Below are positions 1 to 9,006 of a DNA stretch of 64,000 bases, piece by piece; the stretch's first letter is position 1, and each line of letters opens with the position of its first letter. The position numbers and the translations under genes are program-made. The stretch lies in assembly GCA_003576745.1 (NCBI GenBank), contig QEVR01000002.1, positions 111,874-175,873 of the forward strand, in the 5' to 3' direction. The DNA comes from Candidatus Uhrbacteria bacterium (GTDB lineage Bacteria > Patescibacteriota > Patescibacteriia > 2-12-FULL-60-25). The notes beneath the pieces were generated by a model that saw only the letters and a list, made by a program, of their open reading frames with translations, made no database searches and had not been told where the DNA came from.

Positions 1-2
1 GG

Positions 3-650
3 ATTCCCGACTGGGCGACTTATAAAGGCCCGGCAGGGGAGCGTGCGGCGCGTCTCGCCTATATGGAACAGGCAGTAAGGCGCTACAAAGATCATCCGGC
101 TCTTGCCGCCTGGCAGGTGGAAAACGAGGCCTTATTCCCATTCGGACTTTGCCCAAAGCCCAACCGCTCGTTTTTGAAAAGAGAGATCGAATTCGTCAGA
201 AGTCTGGATATTGCGCATCCCATCGTGACAACGGATTCCGGCGAACTCTCCACATGGTTTTCTGTGGCGCCGCTGCCGGACAAGCTGGGATTCAGCGTCT
301 ATCGCGTCGTGCGGACCTATGGCGGCTTTGTATGGCACTATACGTTTATTCCGCCGTACTGGTATGCACGGCGAGCGCTCTACGTGTCGCCGTTCGTGAG
401 CGAGATTTTTGTGTCCGAATTCCAAATGGAGCCATGGTCTGACGATTCGCTGACCGTCACCCCGCTCACCGAACAATTCCGGACATTCGATGCCGATCAA
501 ATGCGGAAAAATTTCGATTATGCGGAGCGCATGCGTATTCATGAAATCTATTTTTGGGGCGTTGAGTGGTGGTGGTGGATGAAGACGACGCAGCAAGATG
601 ACAGATTCTGGAAAACGGCAAAAACATTCTTTGAACGGCATGCGCCGTAA
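3..650 (+). CDS. glycoside hydrolase-like protein, 5'-truncated
   Basis: The frame is open from the first bases of the window, so this is the C-terminal ~215 residues of a longer protein. The visible part has the feel of a TIM-barrel glycosidase of the cellulase/GH5-like superfamily: AWQVENE resembles the strand-4 motif ending in the acid/base Glu, SEFQMEPW the region of a second acidic strand, and the C-terminus is Trp-rich (GVEWWWWMK), as in sugar-binding clefts. The family is inferred from motif shape only; substrate unknown. It ends in TAA at 648-650 and is followed directly by a repeat block. Confidence 0.6.
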   Translation: MPDWATYKGPAGERAARLAYMEQAVRRYKDHPALAAWQVENEALFPFGLCPKPNRSFLKREIEFVRSLDIAHPIVTTDSGELSTWFSVAPLPDKLGFSVYRVVRTYGGFVWHYTFIPPYWYARRALYVSPFVSEIFVSEFQMEPWSDDSLTVTPLTEQFRTFDADQMRKNFDYAERMRIHEIYFWGVEWWWWMKTTQQDDRFWKTAKTFFERHAP

Positions 651-801
651 GGAGGAAGGGCAAAGGGAACGGGATTCGGGGAGAAGTATGTCCCCCCTAC
701 GCAACTACCTCCTACGCAACTACGTACTCTTCTCACCTACGCAACCACCTCCTACGCAATTTCCCGCATTCCACATCCCTCACGACCCACGTCCTACGTA
801 T
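651..801. repeat. dispersed G-arm/C-arm repeat, copy 1
   Basis: A G-rich arm (AAGGGCAAAGGGAACGGGAT) is followed by tandem-like CCTACGCAACTACC words up to the glk-like start. The C-arm lacks stops in all three forward frames, so the downstream ORF runs 68 codons too far upstream. Confidence 0.8.
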
Positions 802-1707
802 ATGAAACGCTTCAGCATCGGCATTGATATCGGTGGCACGAAGATTGCCGGCATATTATTGAACAAATGGACGGGCGCATGGGTGTTTTCCGAAATCCTG
901 ACCAGGCACGCATGGTCTCCGAGAGATCTTCGGGATATTGTCCATTCTATGGTAGAGGAGGTGGCCGTTAAGGGGGGCGCGGACTTCCGTCAGATAGGAT
1001 CCATCGGTGTGGGTGTTCCGGGTGTCGTGGATGAACGGGGACGGATCAAAAAGGTTCCCAACCTACCCGCTCTCGAACGGGTTGATGTTCTGCGCCTGTT
1101 TCCTGGCATAAAACTCACCGTCTGGAATGACGCCGCATGCGCGGCCTTTGCGGAAGCAAAGCTCGGTCATCAACGGGCATCCGTACTCGGTGTGCATTTG
1201 ACGCTCGGCACGGGGCTTGGAGGCGCCGTCCTGGAGCGGGAACGCCGTCGTTTTCCGATGCGGGATATTTTGCAAGTGCAAAAAATTGAAATTGGGCATA
1301 TCGGTGCCAATATGGCGGCGGCCGCAGAGGAACATCCGGACGAACCGTATGAACTGGAGGCGTTTTGCAGCAGAGCGTTTTTTCGCCGCTCGTCCGCGAA
1401 GCATGTGCAAACGCTGTATGAGGATGCGAAACGCGACCGAAACAGCGATGCCTCCAGCACCTTTCTGCGATTCGGCGCGCATGTCGGATCATTGCTCGCG
1501 ACGGTTGATACGCTCTTTCAGCCGGAAACGATTACTCTTGGCGGGGGGCTAATGGCGTATTATGACGCATTCAAGCCATCCATGATGCGCGTGTACCGCC
1601 GCAGAAAATTCCTTCCTGGCCAGCCAGCTCGCATTCGACCTTCGGCCTTCGGTCCCGAAGGAGGTGCGCTTGGTGCGGCGTTGTATGGTTCCATAGCTGC
1701 GGGCTAA
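802..1707 (+). CDS. ROK-family sugar kinase (glucokinase-like)
   Basis: A 301-residue ROK (repressor/ORF/kinase) protein, predicted to phosphorylate glucose or another hexose with ATP in the cytoplasm. Visible motifs: the phosphate-1 loop DIGGTK near residue 8, GVGVPGVVDERG, the catalytic-base region NDAACAAFAEAKLG, and the phosphate-2 loop LGTGLGGAVL. The usual ROK zinc motif (CxCGxxGCxE) is absent; only EIGHIG and a lone Cys are seen there, as in some glucokinases. I start at ATG 802 (MKRFSIGIDIGGTK), because the upstream open frame is repeat DNA. A hairpin follows the stop. No DNA-binding N-terminus is present, so it is a kinase rather than a NagC-type regulator. Confidence 0.85.
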   Translation: MKRFSIGIDIGGTKIAGILLNKWTGAWVFSEILTRHAWSPRDLRDIVHSMVEEVAVKGGADFRQIGSIGVGVPGVVDERGRIKKVPNLPALERVDVLRLFPGIKLTVWNDAACAAFAEAKLGHQRASVLGVHLTLGTGLGGAVLERERRRFPMRDILQVQKIEIGHIGANMAAAAEEHPDEPYELEAFCSRAFFRRSSAKHVQTLYEDAKRDRNSDASSTFLRFGAHVGSLLATVDTLFQPETITLGGGLMAYYDAFKPSMMRVYRRRKFLPGQPARIRPSAFGPEGGALGAALYGSIAAG

Positions 1708-1711
1708 AAAG

Positions 1712-1745
1712 AGCCGACCCTGTTACGGGTCGGCTATGTTTTTTT
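1712..1745. terminator. bidirectional intrinsic terminator
   Basis: AGCCGACCC and GGGTCGGCT form a 9-bp stem with a TGTTAC loop, followed by a run of T on the + strand and flanked by A on the left. It lies between converging genes and overlaps the last codons of the minus-strand gene ending at 1734. Confidence 0.85.
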
Positions 1746-2519
1746 ATCGCTTTTTGGGTTTTCATCGTCAGAATCGTGATCCGACGACGCCCTCTCCTGA
1801 AACGGGGCCAGAATCTCCTGTACCGCCTTAAAGCGGCTCGTAGAGCGGGATAGACGCACGCGCTCGCTCCTCCTTGGCTTCTCCGAATCCTGGGTATATT
1901 CGGGATACGTACCGGCCAAAGGGGGCGGCGGAGACGTGGGCGACGTATGAATGAACGGGGCGGAAGAACCGGGCTCCGGCGGCAGAATGCTGTCGGTAGC
2001 GATACGGGCCTCTAAAAAGGCGCGCAAATTCCGGGCCTGCACCTTCGAAGAGCTGGACGCCGGCCATCGCAGAAGGAAAAAGGAGCCATATGAGGTCCCC
2101 CAAATCCTTTCTGTAAAGGAAACGCCGCTAAAACGCTGGAAATCCTGTTCCGCGGCATGACCTTCGATAAGCAGGACGGATCGGGAATCCATACCGACCG
2201 GAATTTTAGGAACTTTGTAAGCGAGTTCGGAAAGGTACGAACGCAGAAACTGATCCGACTGAACGCGCCAAGGGAGGACGAGGACAACACGCGTCCGTCC
2301 CGCAAACTCGCCGATCCAGCGCAGCACCCTGTCCGAGAATCGCTGGAACAGCACCTCGTCGGAAGGGCGGGCATTCGCTCGCATTTCGTCCACGGTAAGC
2401 CTTGGCTCGATGGCCCGACTCATATCGATATGCGCATAGATGAGCACCTCCTGAAGGTACTCATCGAACGCCTTCTCCGGTCTTCCGCGAGGGAAAAAGG
2501 GGATGTATTCCTGTTCCAT
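1734..2519 (-). CDS. hypothetical protein, charged proline-rich tail
   Basis: A 261-residue soluble protein that I do not recognise. The first ~180 residues look folded (mixed alpha/beta, with RVVLVLPWRV and SFFLLRWPA core strands); residues ~185-261 are low-complexity, rich in Pro, Ser, Arg and Asp/Glu (TSPPPPL, SDHDSDDENPKSDKKT) and probably disordered. No signal peptide or membrane segment. The start at 2519 has no convincing Shine-Dalgarno. It converges with the ROK kinase gene and shares its terminator. Confidence 0.6.
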   Translation of the reverse strand: MEQEYIPFFPRGRPEKAFDEYLQEVLIYAHIDMSRAIEPRLTVDEMRANARPSDEVLFQRFSDRVLRWIGEFAGRTRVVLVLPWRVQSDQFLRSYLSELAYKVPKIPVGMDSRSVLLIEGHAAEQDFQRFSGVSFTERIWGTSYGSFFLLRWPASSSSKVQARNLRAFLEARIATDSILPPEPGSSAPFIHTSPTSPPPPLAGTYPEYTQDSEKPRRSERVRLSRSTSRFKAVQEILAPFQERASSDHDSDDENPKSDKKT

Positions 2520-2648
2520 GCCTCACTCGGTGTCTGAAAGGAACGAGACCCAAACACAAGCATAGCGTAGCATCCTTGGCAAGGCATCCGCCAATACCCG
2601 GAAGCTCTTCGCGCCGGGGAGCGCATATGATACAGTCCTGCGCGTTCT

Positions 2649-3230
2649 ATGAGAAAAGAAGCTGTTTTCGATATTGAAACAAAGAATACCTTCCAAGATG
2701 TAGGCGCGTATGACCCGTCTCTCTTAGAGGTATCGCTGGTCGGCGTATATTTTTATGAAACGGATACGTTCGAGGCTTTTTTGGAGGAGGGCCTCCCATC
2801 GCTCTGGCCGCGACTCGAACGATGCGACCGCATTATCGGCTATAACTCGAACGGATTCGATATTCCATGCTTGCAAACGTATTACACGGGCGATTTGCGC
2901 CGCATTCCATCCCTTGATCTTCTCGAGGAAATCCAGAAGCATCTGGGGTTTCGCATTAAGCTGGACGATGTTGCGCATGCCACGCTTGGCGTCGGAAAGA
3001 GCGGACACGGGCTCCAGGCCGTTGAATTCTGGAAAAAGGGCGAAATCGACAAATTGAAATCGTATTGCCTTCAGGATGTAAAAGTAACGAGGGACGTATA
3101 CGAGTATGCGCTCGAGCACAAGGAGGTAAAATTCGCGGACCGTAGCGGAATCGTCCAGACCATTTCCCTCCCGATTGAACCTGTTTTGCATGCGCAGAAC
3201 CCCGGAATTAATCTAAGTCTCGGGCTCTGA
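2649..3230 (+). CDS. predicted DEDD 3'-5' exonuclease (RNase H fold)
   Basis: A 193-residue protein of the DnaQ/RNase T-like exonuclease superfamily, closest in feel to the stand-alone YprB-type ribonuclease H-like domain. Exo I is FDIET near residue 8 (Asp, Glu ligands), Exo II is IIGYNSNGFD near residue 76, and Exo III is YCLQDVKVT near residue 137 with the final Asp; these four acids would bind two metal ions. It has no polymerase or helicase fusion. It probably acts in DNA repair or RNA trimming; the substrate cannot be told from sequence. An extended -10 (TGATACAGT) lies 12 nt before the ATG. Confidence 0.75.
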   Translation: MRKEAVFDIETKNTFQDVGAYDPSLLEVSLVGVYFYETDTFEAFLEEGLPSLWPRLERCDRIIGYNSNGFDIPCLQTYYTGDLRRIPSLDLLEEIQKHLGFRIKLDDVAHATLGVGKSGHGLQAVEFWKKGEIDKLKSYCLQDVKVTRDVYEYALEHKEVKFADRSGIVQTISLPIEPVLHAQNPGINLSLGL

Positions 3231-3303
3231 AGCCACGAGAGCAGGTAAAGAGGGGAGGGAAGAGAGGATTTATCCACAGATTTCCAACTTGCATCATCCA
3301 AGA

Positions 3304-3351
3304 ACACAATATCTTGTGGTACAATTCGTTTGCAACCACAATATATTGTGG
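3304..3351. promoter_or_regulatory. two NrdR boxes upstream of nrdJ
   Basis: Two 16-bp palindromic sites, 3304-3319 (ACACAATATCTTGTGG) and 3336-3351 (CCACAATATATTGTGG), match the NrdR-box consensus acaCwAtATaTwGtgt. Their starts are 32 bp apart, three helical turns, which is the known tandem spacing for the ATP-cone repressor NrdR. An extended -10 (TGGTACAAT, 3317-3325) lies between and overlaps them, so binding would block RNA polymerase. No nrdR gene is in this window. Confidence 0.85.
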
Positions 3352-3512
3352 AAGCTGGGTCAGGGAAAGAAACAGCACAAACGGGTATCAAATACCCTGT
3401 TGTGGAGTTTTGATCTCAAGCAACGGTTCGCAGTTAAGCAATACTGCGTACCGATTATTATTCACGCTCGTTTATCTCCGCTCAAAAACAAATTCTTTAC
3501 GCCTCTATACAT

Positions 3513-6500
3513 ATGAGCAGCAATGCCTTTTCCGGCGTCGAAAACAAGACGCAACTCGCTCAAGATGCCAAAGACCAGGCATCGAAAATTTGGGAATATG
3601 TCACATCCGTCCGCAGCGTAAAAAAACGGGACGGACGCACAGAGGATTTTCATGCTGAAAAGCTCGAGCGCTCTATCCATGCCGCCTTCGAAGCCGGCGG
3701 CATGGAGAACGTATTCATGCTTCGCCGCGTAACGGCAAACGGCATTGCGCGGCTCGTGAAAAAATTCGACGGCATCCATGTTCCTTCTACCGATGATATC
3801 CGTGAAGCAGTCATCATGACGCTCATCGATACGAATTTAAGCCATATCGCAAAACGGTATATGGCAGCACGCGTAGATGCGCGCCAGATGTCGACGGAGC
3901 CCGCATACGGAAAAGGTGTTCGCGTCCGCCGTTTTTACACCAAGCCCGGCGTGCATCCTTATGATGAAATCGAGTGGGAAACGCGCGATGCCGTTATCCA
4001 AAACGCGAAAGGAGATATTGTTTTCGAACAAAAAAACGTAGAGGTCCCGAAGCATTACAGCCAAACAGCGACGAATATCCTTGTTTCAAAATATTTCCGC
4101 GGAAGACTGGGAACCCCCGAACGGGAAACGAGCGTACGGCAAATGGTCAGACGGGTGGCCAAAACCATCTCGGATTTCGGCAGATCTGGCGGGTATTTTC
4201 TTACCGAGGAGGACGCGAATGTATTTGAAGCCGAACTCACCAGCATCTTGGTAAACCAGCGCGCGGCCTTCAACTCCCCGGTATGGTTCAATGTGGGCGT
4301 AAATCCAAAGCCGCAATGTTCGGCATGCTTTATTAATTCCGTGCAGGATGACATGCGGTCCATTCTGAACCTTGCCGTTACCGAAGGCATGCTGTTCAAA
4401 TACGGTTCGGGGTCAGGATCCAACCTGTCGAATCTCCGAAGCTCCAAGGAACGGCTGAACAATTCTTCCGGCAAATCCTCCGGCCCGGTATCCTTTATGA
4501 AAGGCCTCGATGCTTTTGCCGGCGTTATCAAGAGCGGAGGAAAAACGCGACGGGCGGCAAAAATGGTCATTCTCGACGCGGATCATCCGGACATCGTGGA
4601 ATTCACCTGGTGCAAGGCCAAAGAAGAAAAAAAGGCCCATGCGCTCATTGATGCGGGATATGACGGCTCCATCGACGGGGATGCCTATGCTTCCATCTTT
4701 TTCCAGAACGCAAACAATTCCGTCCGCGCCACAGACGAATTCATGCAGGCGGTGGTGAACGACGGGGAATTCTATACCAAATACGTTCTCGGCAAGGATC
4801 CCTGCGAGCGCTTTAAAGCGCGCGAACTCATGCATCAGATTGCGGAAGCCGCCTGGGAATGCGGCGATCCGGGCATGCAATACGATACGACCATTAATGA
4901 CTGGCACACCTGTGCCAATACCGACAGGATTTACGCTTCAAATCCCTGCTCGGAATATATGTTCCTCAATGATACGGCCTGCAATCTCGCTTCCGTGAAC
5001 CTGATGAAATTCCGCACGGAAAACGGCGGCTTTGACGTAGAAGCCTATACGCACGCGTGCCGCATCATGATTACAGCGCAGGAAATCGTCGTGGACTATT
5101 CCAGTTATCCGACGCCGGCCATCGAGCAGAACTCTTGGGATTATCGGCCGCTAGGCCTCGGCTATGCGAATTTGGGCGCGCTTCTTATGAGCATGGGCAT
5201 CCCATACGACAGCGAAAAAGGCAGGAATCTGGCGTCGGCGCTCACGTCCATTTTGTCAGGTTCCGCATACGAGCAATCTGCGGCAATCGCCGAAAAACTC
5301 GGTCCTTTTCGCGGGTATGCAAAAAACGAATCCTCCATGCTCCGCGTTATGCGCAAGCACCGCGATGCCGCCTACCGTATTGACGAAGAAGGCGTGCCGA
5401 CGAATATCCTTTCGGAAGCGCGCGCCAGCTGGGACCGCGCACTCGCTGCCGGGGAAACATACGGTTATCGGAATTCGCAAATCTCCGTTCTCGCCCCCAC
5501 AGGAACCATCGGTTTCCTCATGGACTGCCAGACCACGGGCATTGAGCCGCCGATCGCTCTCGTGTCATATAAGTGGCTTGTCGGCGGCGGCATGCTGAAA
5601 CTGGTCAATGAAACCGTCCCGGAAGCCCTGCACGCGCTTCGATACACGGAGGCGGAAATCCGGGACATTCTGAACTATATCGACACCAATGACACCATCG
5701 AGGGCGCTCCTCACGTTAAGGAGGAGCATCTTCCCGTGTTCGACTGCGCGTTCAAAGCTGCACGCGGCAAGCGATCCATTTCGCCCATGGGGCATGTTCA
5801 CATGATGGCCGCTGTTCAGCCCTTTATTTCAGGGGCCATTTCCAAAACCGTCAACCTGCCGGCCGAATCGACCGTGGAGGACGTCATGAATACCTACATC
5901 GAGGGATGGAAGCTTGGCCTCAAAGCGATCGCTATTTACCGCGACGGCTGCAAGCGCGCACAACCGCTTACCACATCGAAAGAAACCTCGAAACATGAAA
6001 CGAAATCCGAAACATCAATCACCGCGAACGCGAACGCGACAATTGGACCCTCAAGCGTCGGAGAAACCTTCACCCCTCGGCGTCGAAGGCTTCCGGATGA
6101 GCGTCGGGCCATAACGCACAAATTCCAAATCGGCCCGCATGAAGGCTATATTACCGTGGGCCTGTATGAGGACGGAACGCCGGGCGAAGTGTTCATTACC
6201 ATGAATAAAGAGGGGAGCACGCTTTCCGGCCTGCTCGACTCCTTCGCCACGGCCGTGTCCGTGGGCCTCCAATACGGCGTCCCCTTAAAGACCCTCGTAA
6301 ACAAATTCGCCCACATGCGCTTCGAACCATCCGGATTTACCCCGAATCCGCATATTCGCATGGCGAAATCCATTGTCGACTACATTTTCCGCTGGCTTGC
6401 TCTCAAATTCTTGTCTTCGGAAGAACGCCAGGCGCTCGGCCTCAAAGTAGAATCGGCAAGCCCAATTCTCGCGGAAGGCGATGCGGAAGCGGATATTGTT

Positions 6501-6707
6501 AAAGAATTCGTAAAGGAAGACGATCGCCAGGGCAATCTCCTTTCGCAAAACGTCATGAAAGATTCTGTGTCAGGCGTACAAAGCCTCACGGCCACCATCG
6601 ATAATCAGGCTGATGCCCCGGCCTGCGATACCTGTGGATCTATCATGATCCGAAACGCTGCCTGCTATAAGTGCCTGAACTGCGGCTCTACAAGTGGGTG
6701 CTCCTAA
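3513..6707 (+). CDS. nrdJ: vitamin B12-dependent (class II) ribonucleotide reductase
   Basis: A 1064-residue adenosylcobalamin-dependent reductase making dNTP precursors. An N-terminal ATP-cone-like segment (residues ~32-120, from VKKRDGRTEDF) suggests allosteric control. The barrel holds QCSACF with the first redox Cys, NPCSEYMFLNDTACNLASVNL with the Asn/thiyl-Cys/Glu active-site triad and second redox Cys, and APTGTIGFLMDC at the phosphate site. Near residue 840 a TSCPD-type domain begins (ITHKFQIGPHEGYITVGLYE), and the end is a Cys-rich tail (CDTCG...CYKCLNCG) that should shuttle reducing equivalents or bind zinc. It is regulated by the upstream NrdR boxes and ends at an intrinsic terminator. 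No cobalamin synthesis genes are seen here, so the cofactor may be salvaged. Confidence 0.95.
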   Translation: MSSNAFSGVENKTQLAQDAKDQASKIWEYVTSVRSVKKRDGRTEDFHAEKLERSIHAAFEAGGMENVFMLRRVTANGIARLVKKFDGIHVPSTDDIREAVIMTLIDTNLSHIAKRYMAARVDARQMSTEPAYGKGVRVRRFYTKPGVHPYDEIEWETRDAVIQNAKGDIVFEQKNVEVPKHYSQTATNILVSKYFRGRLGTPERETSVRQMVRRVAKTISDFGRSGGYFLTEEDANVFEAELTSILVNQRAAFNSPVWFNVGVNPKPQCSACFINSVQDDMRSILNLAVTEGMLFKYGSGSGSNLSNLRSSKERLNNSSGKSSGPVSFMKGLDAFAGVIKSGGKTRRAAKMVILDADHPDIVEFTWCKAKEEKKAHALIDAGYDGSIDGDAYASIFFQNANNSVRATDEFMQAVVNDGEFYTKYVLGKDPCERFKARELMHQIAEAAWECGDPGMQYDTTINDWHTCANTDRIYASNPCSEYMFLNDTACNLASVNLMKFRTENGGFDVEAYTHACRIMITAQEIVVDYSSYPTPAIEQNSWDYRPLGLGYANLGALLMSMGIPYDSEKGRNLASALTSILSGSAYEQSAAIAEKLGPFRGYAKNESSMLRVMRKHRDAAYRIDEEGVPTNILSEARASWDRALAAGETYGYRNSQISVLAPTGTIGFLMDCQTTGIEPPIALVSYKWLVGGGMLKLVNETVPEALHALRYTEAEIRDILNYIDTNDTIEGAPHVKEEHLPVFDCAFKAARGKRSISPMGHVHMMAAVQPFISGAISKTVNLPAESTVEDVMNTYIEGWKLGLKAIAIYRDGCKRAQPLTTSKETSKHETKSETSITANANATIGPSSVGETFTPRRRRLPDERRAITHKFQIGPHEGYITVGLYEDGTPGEVFITMNKEGSTLSGLLDSFATAVSVGLQYGVPLKTLVNKFAHMRFEPSGFTPNPHIRMAKSIVDYIFRWLALKFLSSEERQALGLKVESASPILAEGDAEADIVKEFVKEDDRQGNLLSQNVMKDSVSGVQSLTATIDNQADAPACDTCGSIMIRNAACYKCLNCGSTSGCS

Positions 6708-6718
6708 CGGGAAATAGA

Positions 6719-6750
6719 AAAAAAACCCGCCATGTCAATGGCGGGTTTTC
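6719..6750 (+). terminator. intrinsic terminator after nrdJ
   Basis: AACCCGCCAT and ATGGCGGGTT form a 10-bp stem with a GTCA loop, followed by TTTTC; the mirrored A tract makes it potentially bidirectional. Confidence 0.9.
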
Positions 6751-6775
6751 GAATTCTCTCCCATTGTACCAGTCA

Positions 6776-6804
6776 TCGACAAATAATGGCGATTAGGCTA
6801 TGCT
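6776..6804 (+). promoter_or_regulatory. sigma70-type promoter
   Basis: TCGACA, a 17-bp spacer and TATGCT precede the gene at 6837, giving a leader of about 26 nt. Confidence 0.6.
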
Positions 6805-6836
6805 TTTATAAAAATACGCCTGAATAAAGCGAAAAT

Positions 6837-7226
6837 ATGCCATTAAATGTTTGCCTCATCGGCTCCATGCGGAATTATGACCATATCCTGAATCTTGCCA
6901 AAGACCTTCAGGATGCCGGTCACCGTGTTTCCGTACCGGTCGACCTCTCTGAAAGAGGCTATAGCGACCGCACGAAAATGAAAGCGGAATTCATGAAAAA
7001 CATGTTTGAGAGCATACGAAGTTGTGATTCCATTTTGGTGGTCAATGATATCGACAGGGGAGGCTATTCGGGATATATTGGACCGAATACGTTTTTACAG
7101 CTCGGTCTCGGTTTTTCGCTCGGAAAAACCCTGTACTGCCTGGAAAACTGGGATAAGAGGCTCCCATACAACGAGGAGCTTGAAGCGATGAATATCCGAC
7201 AATTGGACATAAAATTGCCGCATTAG
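6837..7226 (+). CDS. nucleoside 2-deoxyribosyltransferase-like protein
   Basis: A 129-residue single-domain protein with the flavodoxin-like fold signature of the nucleoside 2-deoxyribosyltransferase superfamily: CLIGSMRNY at the N-terminus, a middle SCDSILVVND and the GYIGPNTFLQLGLGFSLGK stretch that in this family binds the nucleotide. It could exchange bases on deoxyribonucleosides or act as a nucleotide hydrolase; catalytic identity is not certain. Its position after nrdJ suits a role in deoxynucleotide salvage, but the two are separated by a terminator and a new promoter, so they are not one operon. Confidence 0.65.
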   Translation: MPLNVCLIGSMRNYDHILNLAKDLQDAGHRVSVPVDLSERGYSDRTKMKAEFMKNMFESIRSCDSILVVNDIDRGGYSGYIGPNTFLQLGLGFSLGKTLYCLENWDKRLPYNEELEAMNIRQLDIKLPH

Positions 7227-7256
7227 CTCCCGCACGTTTTCGCACCGCCTATCTAC

Positions 7257-7853
7257 ATGCTGCAGACCCTGTTATTTGTCACGGTCGTCCTCTACGGTGT
7301 CCTCCTCGCGTTTTTGTGGGGATGGAGCATTCTCCATGCCTACACGACCCCAAAAGAGGCTTTTTCGCGGCGAGGGCTCTGGACCCTGTCCCTGCTCATC
7401 AATCCGGCCGCAACAATGTGGTACTGGTATATCTGGCGGCGTTGGGCTTTCTGGGCGCTCTTCGGTCCAGCGCTCGCCTTTATGACATTCATCCGCCCGA
7501 CGCTTGAGAGTCTTATTCAGGCGTTCGTCGCGCGCGATCTCGCCAATCGATTCGTTGATCTCGGAACGATTTTTCTGGATCGTATTTTATTTCTTATACC
7601 GCTTCCCATTCTGGTTCCGCTCGCCGTGTTTCCCTTTCTTCAGCGCTTGGCCGCGCTCGCGCATCTCGGAGGGAATGATCAGCTCACAGCTTCGGACAGA
7701 AACGATCAGGCGATTTCTTTCGCGCTTCCGTTTGTGGGATTCGGCGCTGCCATGGCGTATTGCTATAAATGGAGAAGGGGATGGGCTCTGCTGGGCCTCG
7801 GCTGGTTCACCCTGCTCTCTGGTGTACTGTGGTCGTTTGTACGGTATGTCTGA
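7257..7853 (+). CDS. integral membrane protein of unknown function
   Basis: 198 residues with about five hydrophobic segments: residues ~3-27, ~42-62, ~65-83, ~105-127 and ~150-195 (probably two). Loops carry WYWYIWRRW and KWRRGW, Arg/Trp-rich interfacial anchors. No signal peptide and no conserved motif that I recognise. It begins 30 bp after the preceding gene and is probably cotranscribed with it; repeat DNA follows. Confidence 0.6.
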   Translation: MLQTLLFVTVVLYGVLLAFLWGWSILHAYTTPKEAFSRRGLWTLSLLINPAATMWYWYIWRRWAFWALFGPALAFMTFIRPTLESLIQAFVARDLANRFVDLGTIFLDRILFLIPLPILVPLAVFPFLQRLAALAHLGGNDQLTASDRNDQAISFALPFVGFGAAMAYCYKWRRGWALLGLGWFTLLSGVLWSFVRYV

Positions 7854-7859
7854 CACGAA

Positions 7860-8115
7860 CCGTGATGGATGTGCGGGAAGTTGCGTAGCCCTGAGTTATG
7901 AGTCGTTGGCCGTTATGGGTTATGGGGGCCGTGCGCCCTTTTTCTTTACTCATCAGTCTAGGGTTCCAGGGTTCTAGAGTTTCTCTTTCCCAATCAGAGT
8001 TTCTCTTTCCCAATCCAATCCAAGAACTCTAAAACTCTGGAACTCTTTAACGGCCCCATTGCTAATAGCTAACTGCTCCCACTTACAATTTTTCCCATAA
8101 CCCATAACCTGTTTC
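7860..8115. repeat. dispersed repeat, diverged copy in mixed orientation
   Basis: Contains AGTTGCGTAG (reverse of the C-arm word), GTTATGGGTTATGGGGG, the direct repeat AGAGTTTCTCTTTCCCAATC twice (about 7976-8016), and near the DoxX stop CCCATAACCCATAACC, the G-arm read in reverse. No gene is seen. Confidence 0.7.
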
Positions 8116-8117
8116 CC

Positions 8118-8543
8118 TTAGCCCTTGGTTCTGACGAAAAACGAATTTCCCCGGTCTGAAAACCACTCTTTCAATGTCTTCGGCCATCCGAGAAGAAGAA
8201 GCAAGGCGAGCGGCGCCCCCCAGTTGGCCCACCGTTCGATAAAATCCCAAATAGGCTCACCGACAATTGGACGAAGTAGGGCCGTCCAAAATCCCCAAAT
8301 CGCCATCCACAACACAGCAATTCTCACGGGATAAAACAACACCAGTACGGCAATCACGATATCAAGAAACCCAACGGCAAAAAGAATCTGCGCCGCCAGC
8401 GAGGGGTCGGAAATGCCGAATACCTGGAACCATTGTATCCAAGCCGGCTTTCCCTGAACGGCAAAAACGCCGTGGCCCAAAAACTCGCCGGCAACGGCGA
8501 TACGCAAAACCCATTCGATGTTCTTGGCTTGAGATACATTCAT
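8118..8543 (-). CDS. DoxX-like membrane protein
   Basis: 141 residues, four predicted transmembrane helices. The start (WVLRIAVAGEFLGHGVFA) has the Arg and the Gly-rich helix typical of the DoxX/DoxD-like family, followed by FAVGFLDIVIAVLVLFYP and a C-terminal helix ending WPKTLKEW. DoxX proteins are associated with quinone/thiosulfate chemistry or redox membrane complexes, but the family is broad and the exact role here is unknown. It is encoded convergently with the small membrane protein across the repeat block. Confidence 0.6.
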   Translation of the reverse strand: MNVSQAKNIEWVLRIAVAGEFLGHGVFAVQGKPAWIQWFQVFGISDPSLAAQILFAVGFLDIVIAVLVLFYPVRIAVLWMAIWGFWTALLRPIVGEPIWDFIERWANWGAPLALLLLLGWPKTLKEWFSDRGNSFFVRTKG

Positions 8544-8560
8544 GGGAAGGTGGGGGATTA

Positions 8561-8833
8561 TTATTCTTCTTCTCCGATCATGGCAAAATCTAGTTCCGGC
8601 TCTTCTGCAAGAAGCGCATGCTCCATTTCCTCCAGCTCTTCAAGACCGTCGCGGTCGAGATCGTCTGAAGGATCAGCTTCTGGCAACGCATCCGCAATTG
8701 CGGCTTGGCCAGCTTTCATTTCTTCTTCTTCGTCCCTGCTGAAAGATTCAAGTTCTTCCTTATTGAGGCTATTCAGCCCCTGGGGGTCCCATTCCTCCTC
8801 CACGGGAGGCGTCTCGGGATTGAGTCGCGCCAT
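8561..8833 (-). CDS. small acidic protein, hypothetical
   Basis: About 90 residues, extremely acidic (for example RDEEEEMKAG, DDLDRDGLEELEEMEHALL), no Cys and hardly any hydrophobic core, so probably an alpha-helical or disordered protein. I start at ATG 8833 (MARLNPETPP) rather than the upstream TTG at 8857. It is codirectional with and 17 bp upstream of the DoxX-like gene. A competing forward-strand frame here is Ser-rich and is its mirror image. Confidence 0.5.
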   Translation of the reverse strand: MARLNPETPPVEEEWDPQGLNSLNKEELESFSRDEEEEMKAGQAAIADALPEADPSDDLDRDGLEELEEMEHALLAEEPELDFAMIGEEE

Positions 8834-9006
8834 ACGTTCAAAACAAAGGAAAGACAAATTTTTTTAAGCTGGCAGGAAGATAACAATGTGGTTCCTCGTT
8901 GTGAAGAGGGGTTTATCAACAGGGAAAAATTCATGAGGTCCGATAGCTATTTTCTTCGTCCTTGAACTTCATCGTCCTCCGTGGCACTCTCGGTTCTAAC
9001 CTCCCT

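Noticed and set aside
8433..8867. Ser-rich + strand frame opposite the acidic protein
   Set aside because: Its Ser runs are the reverse of the Glu/Asp codons of the minus-strand acidic gene, which has a sensible start and neighbour.
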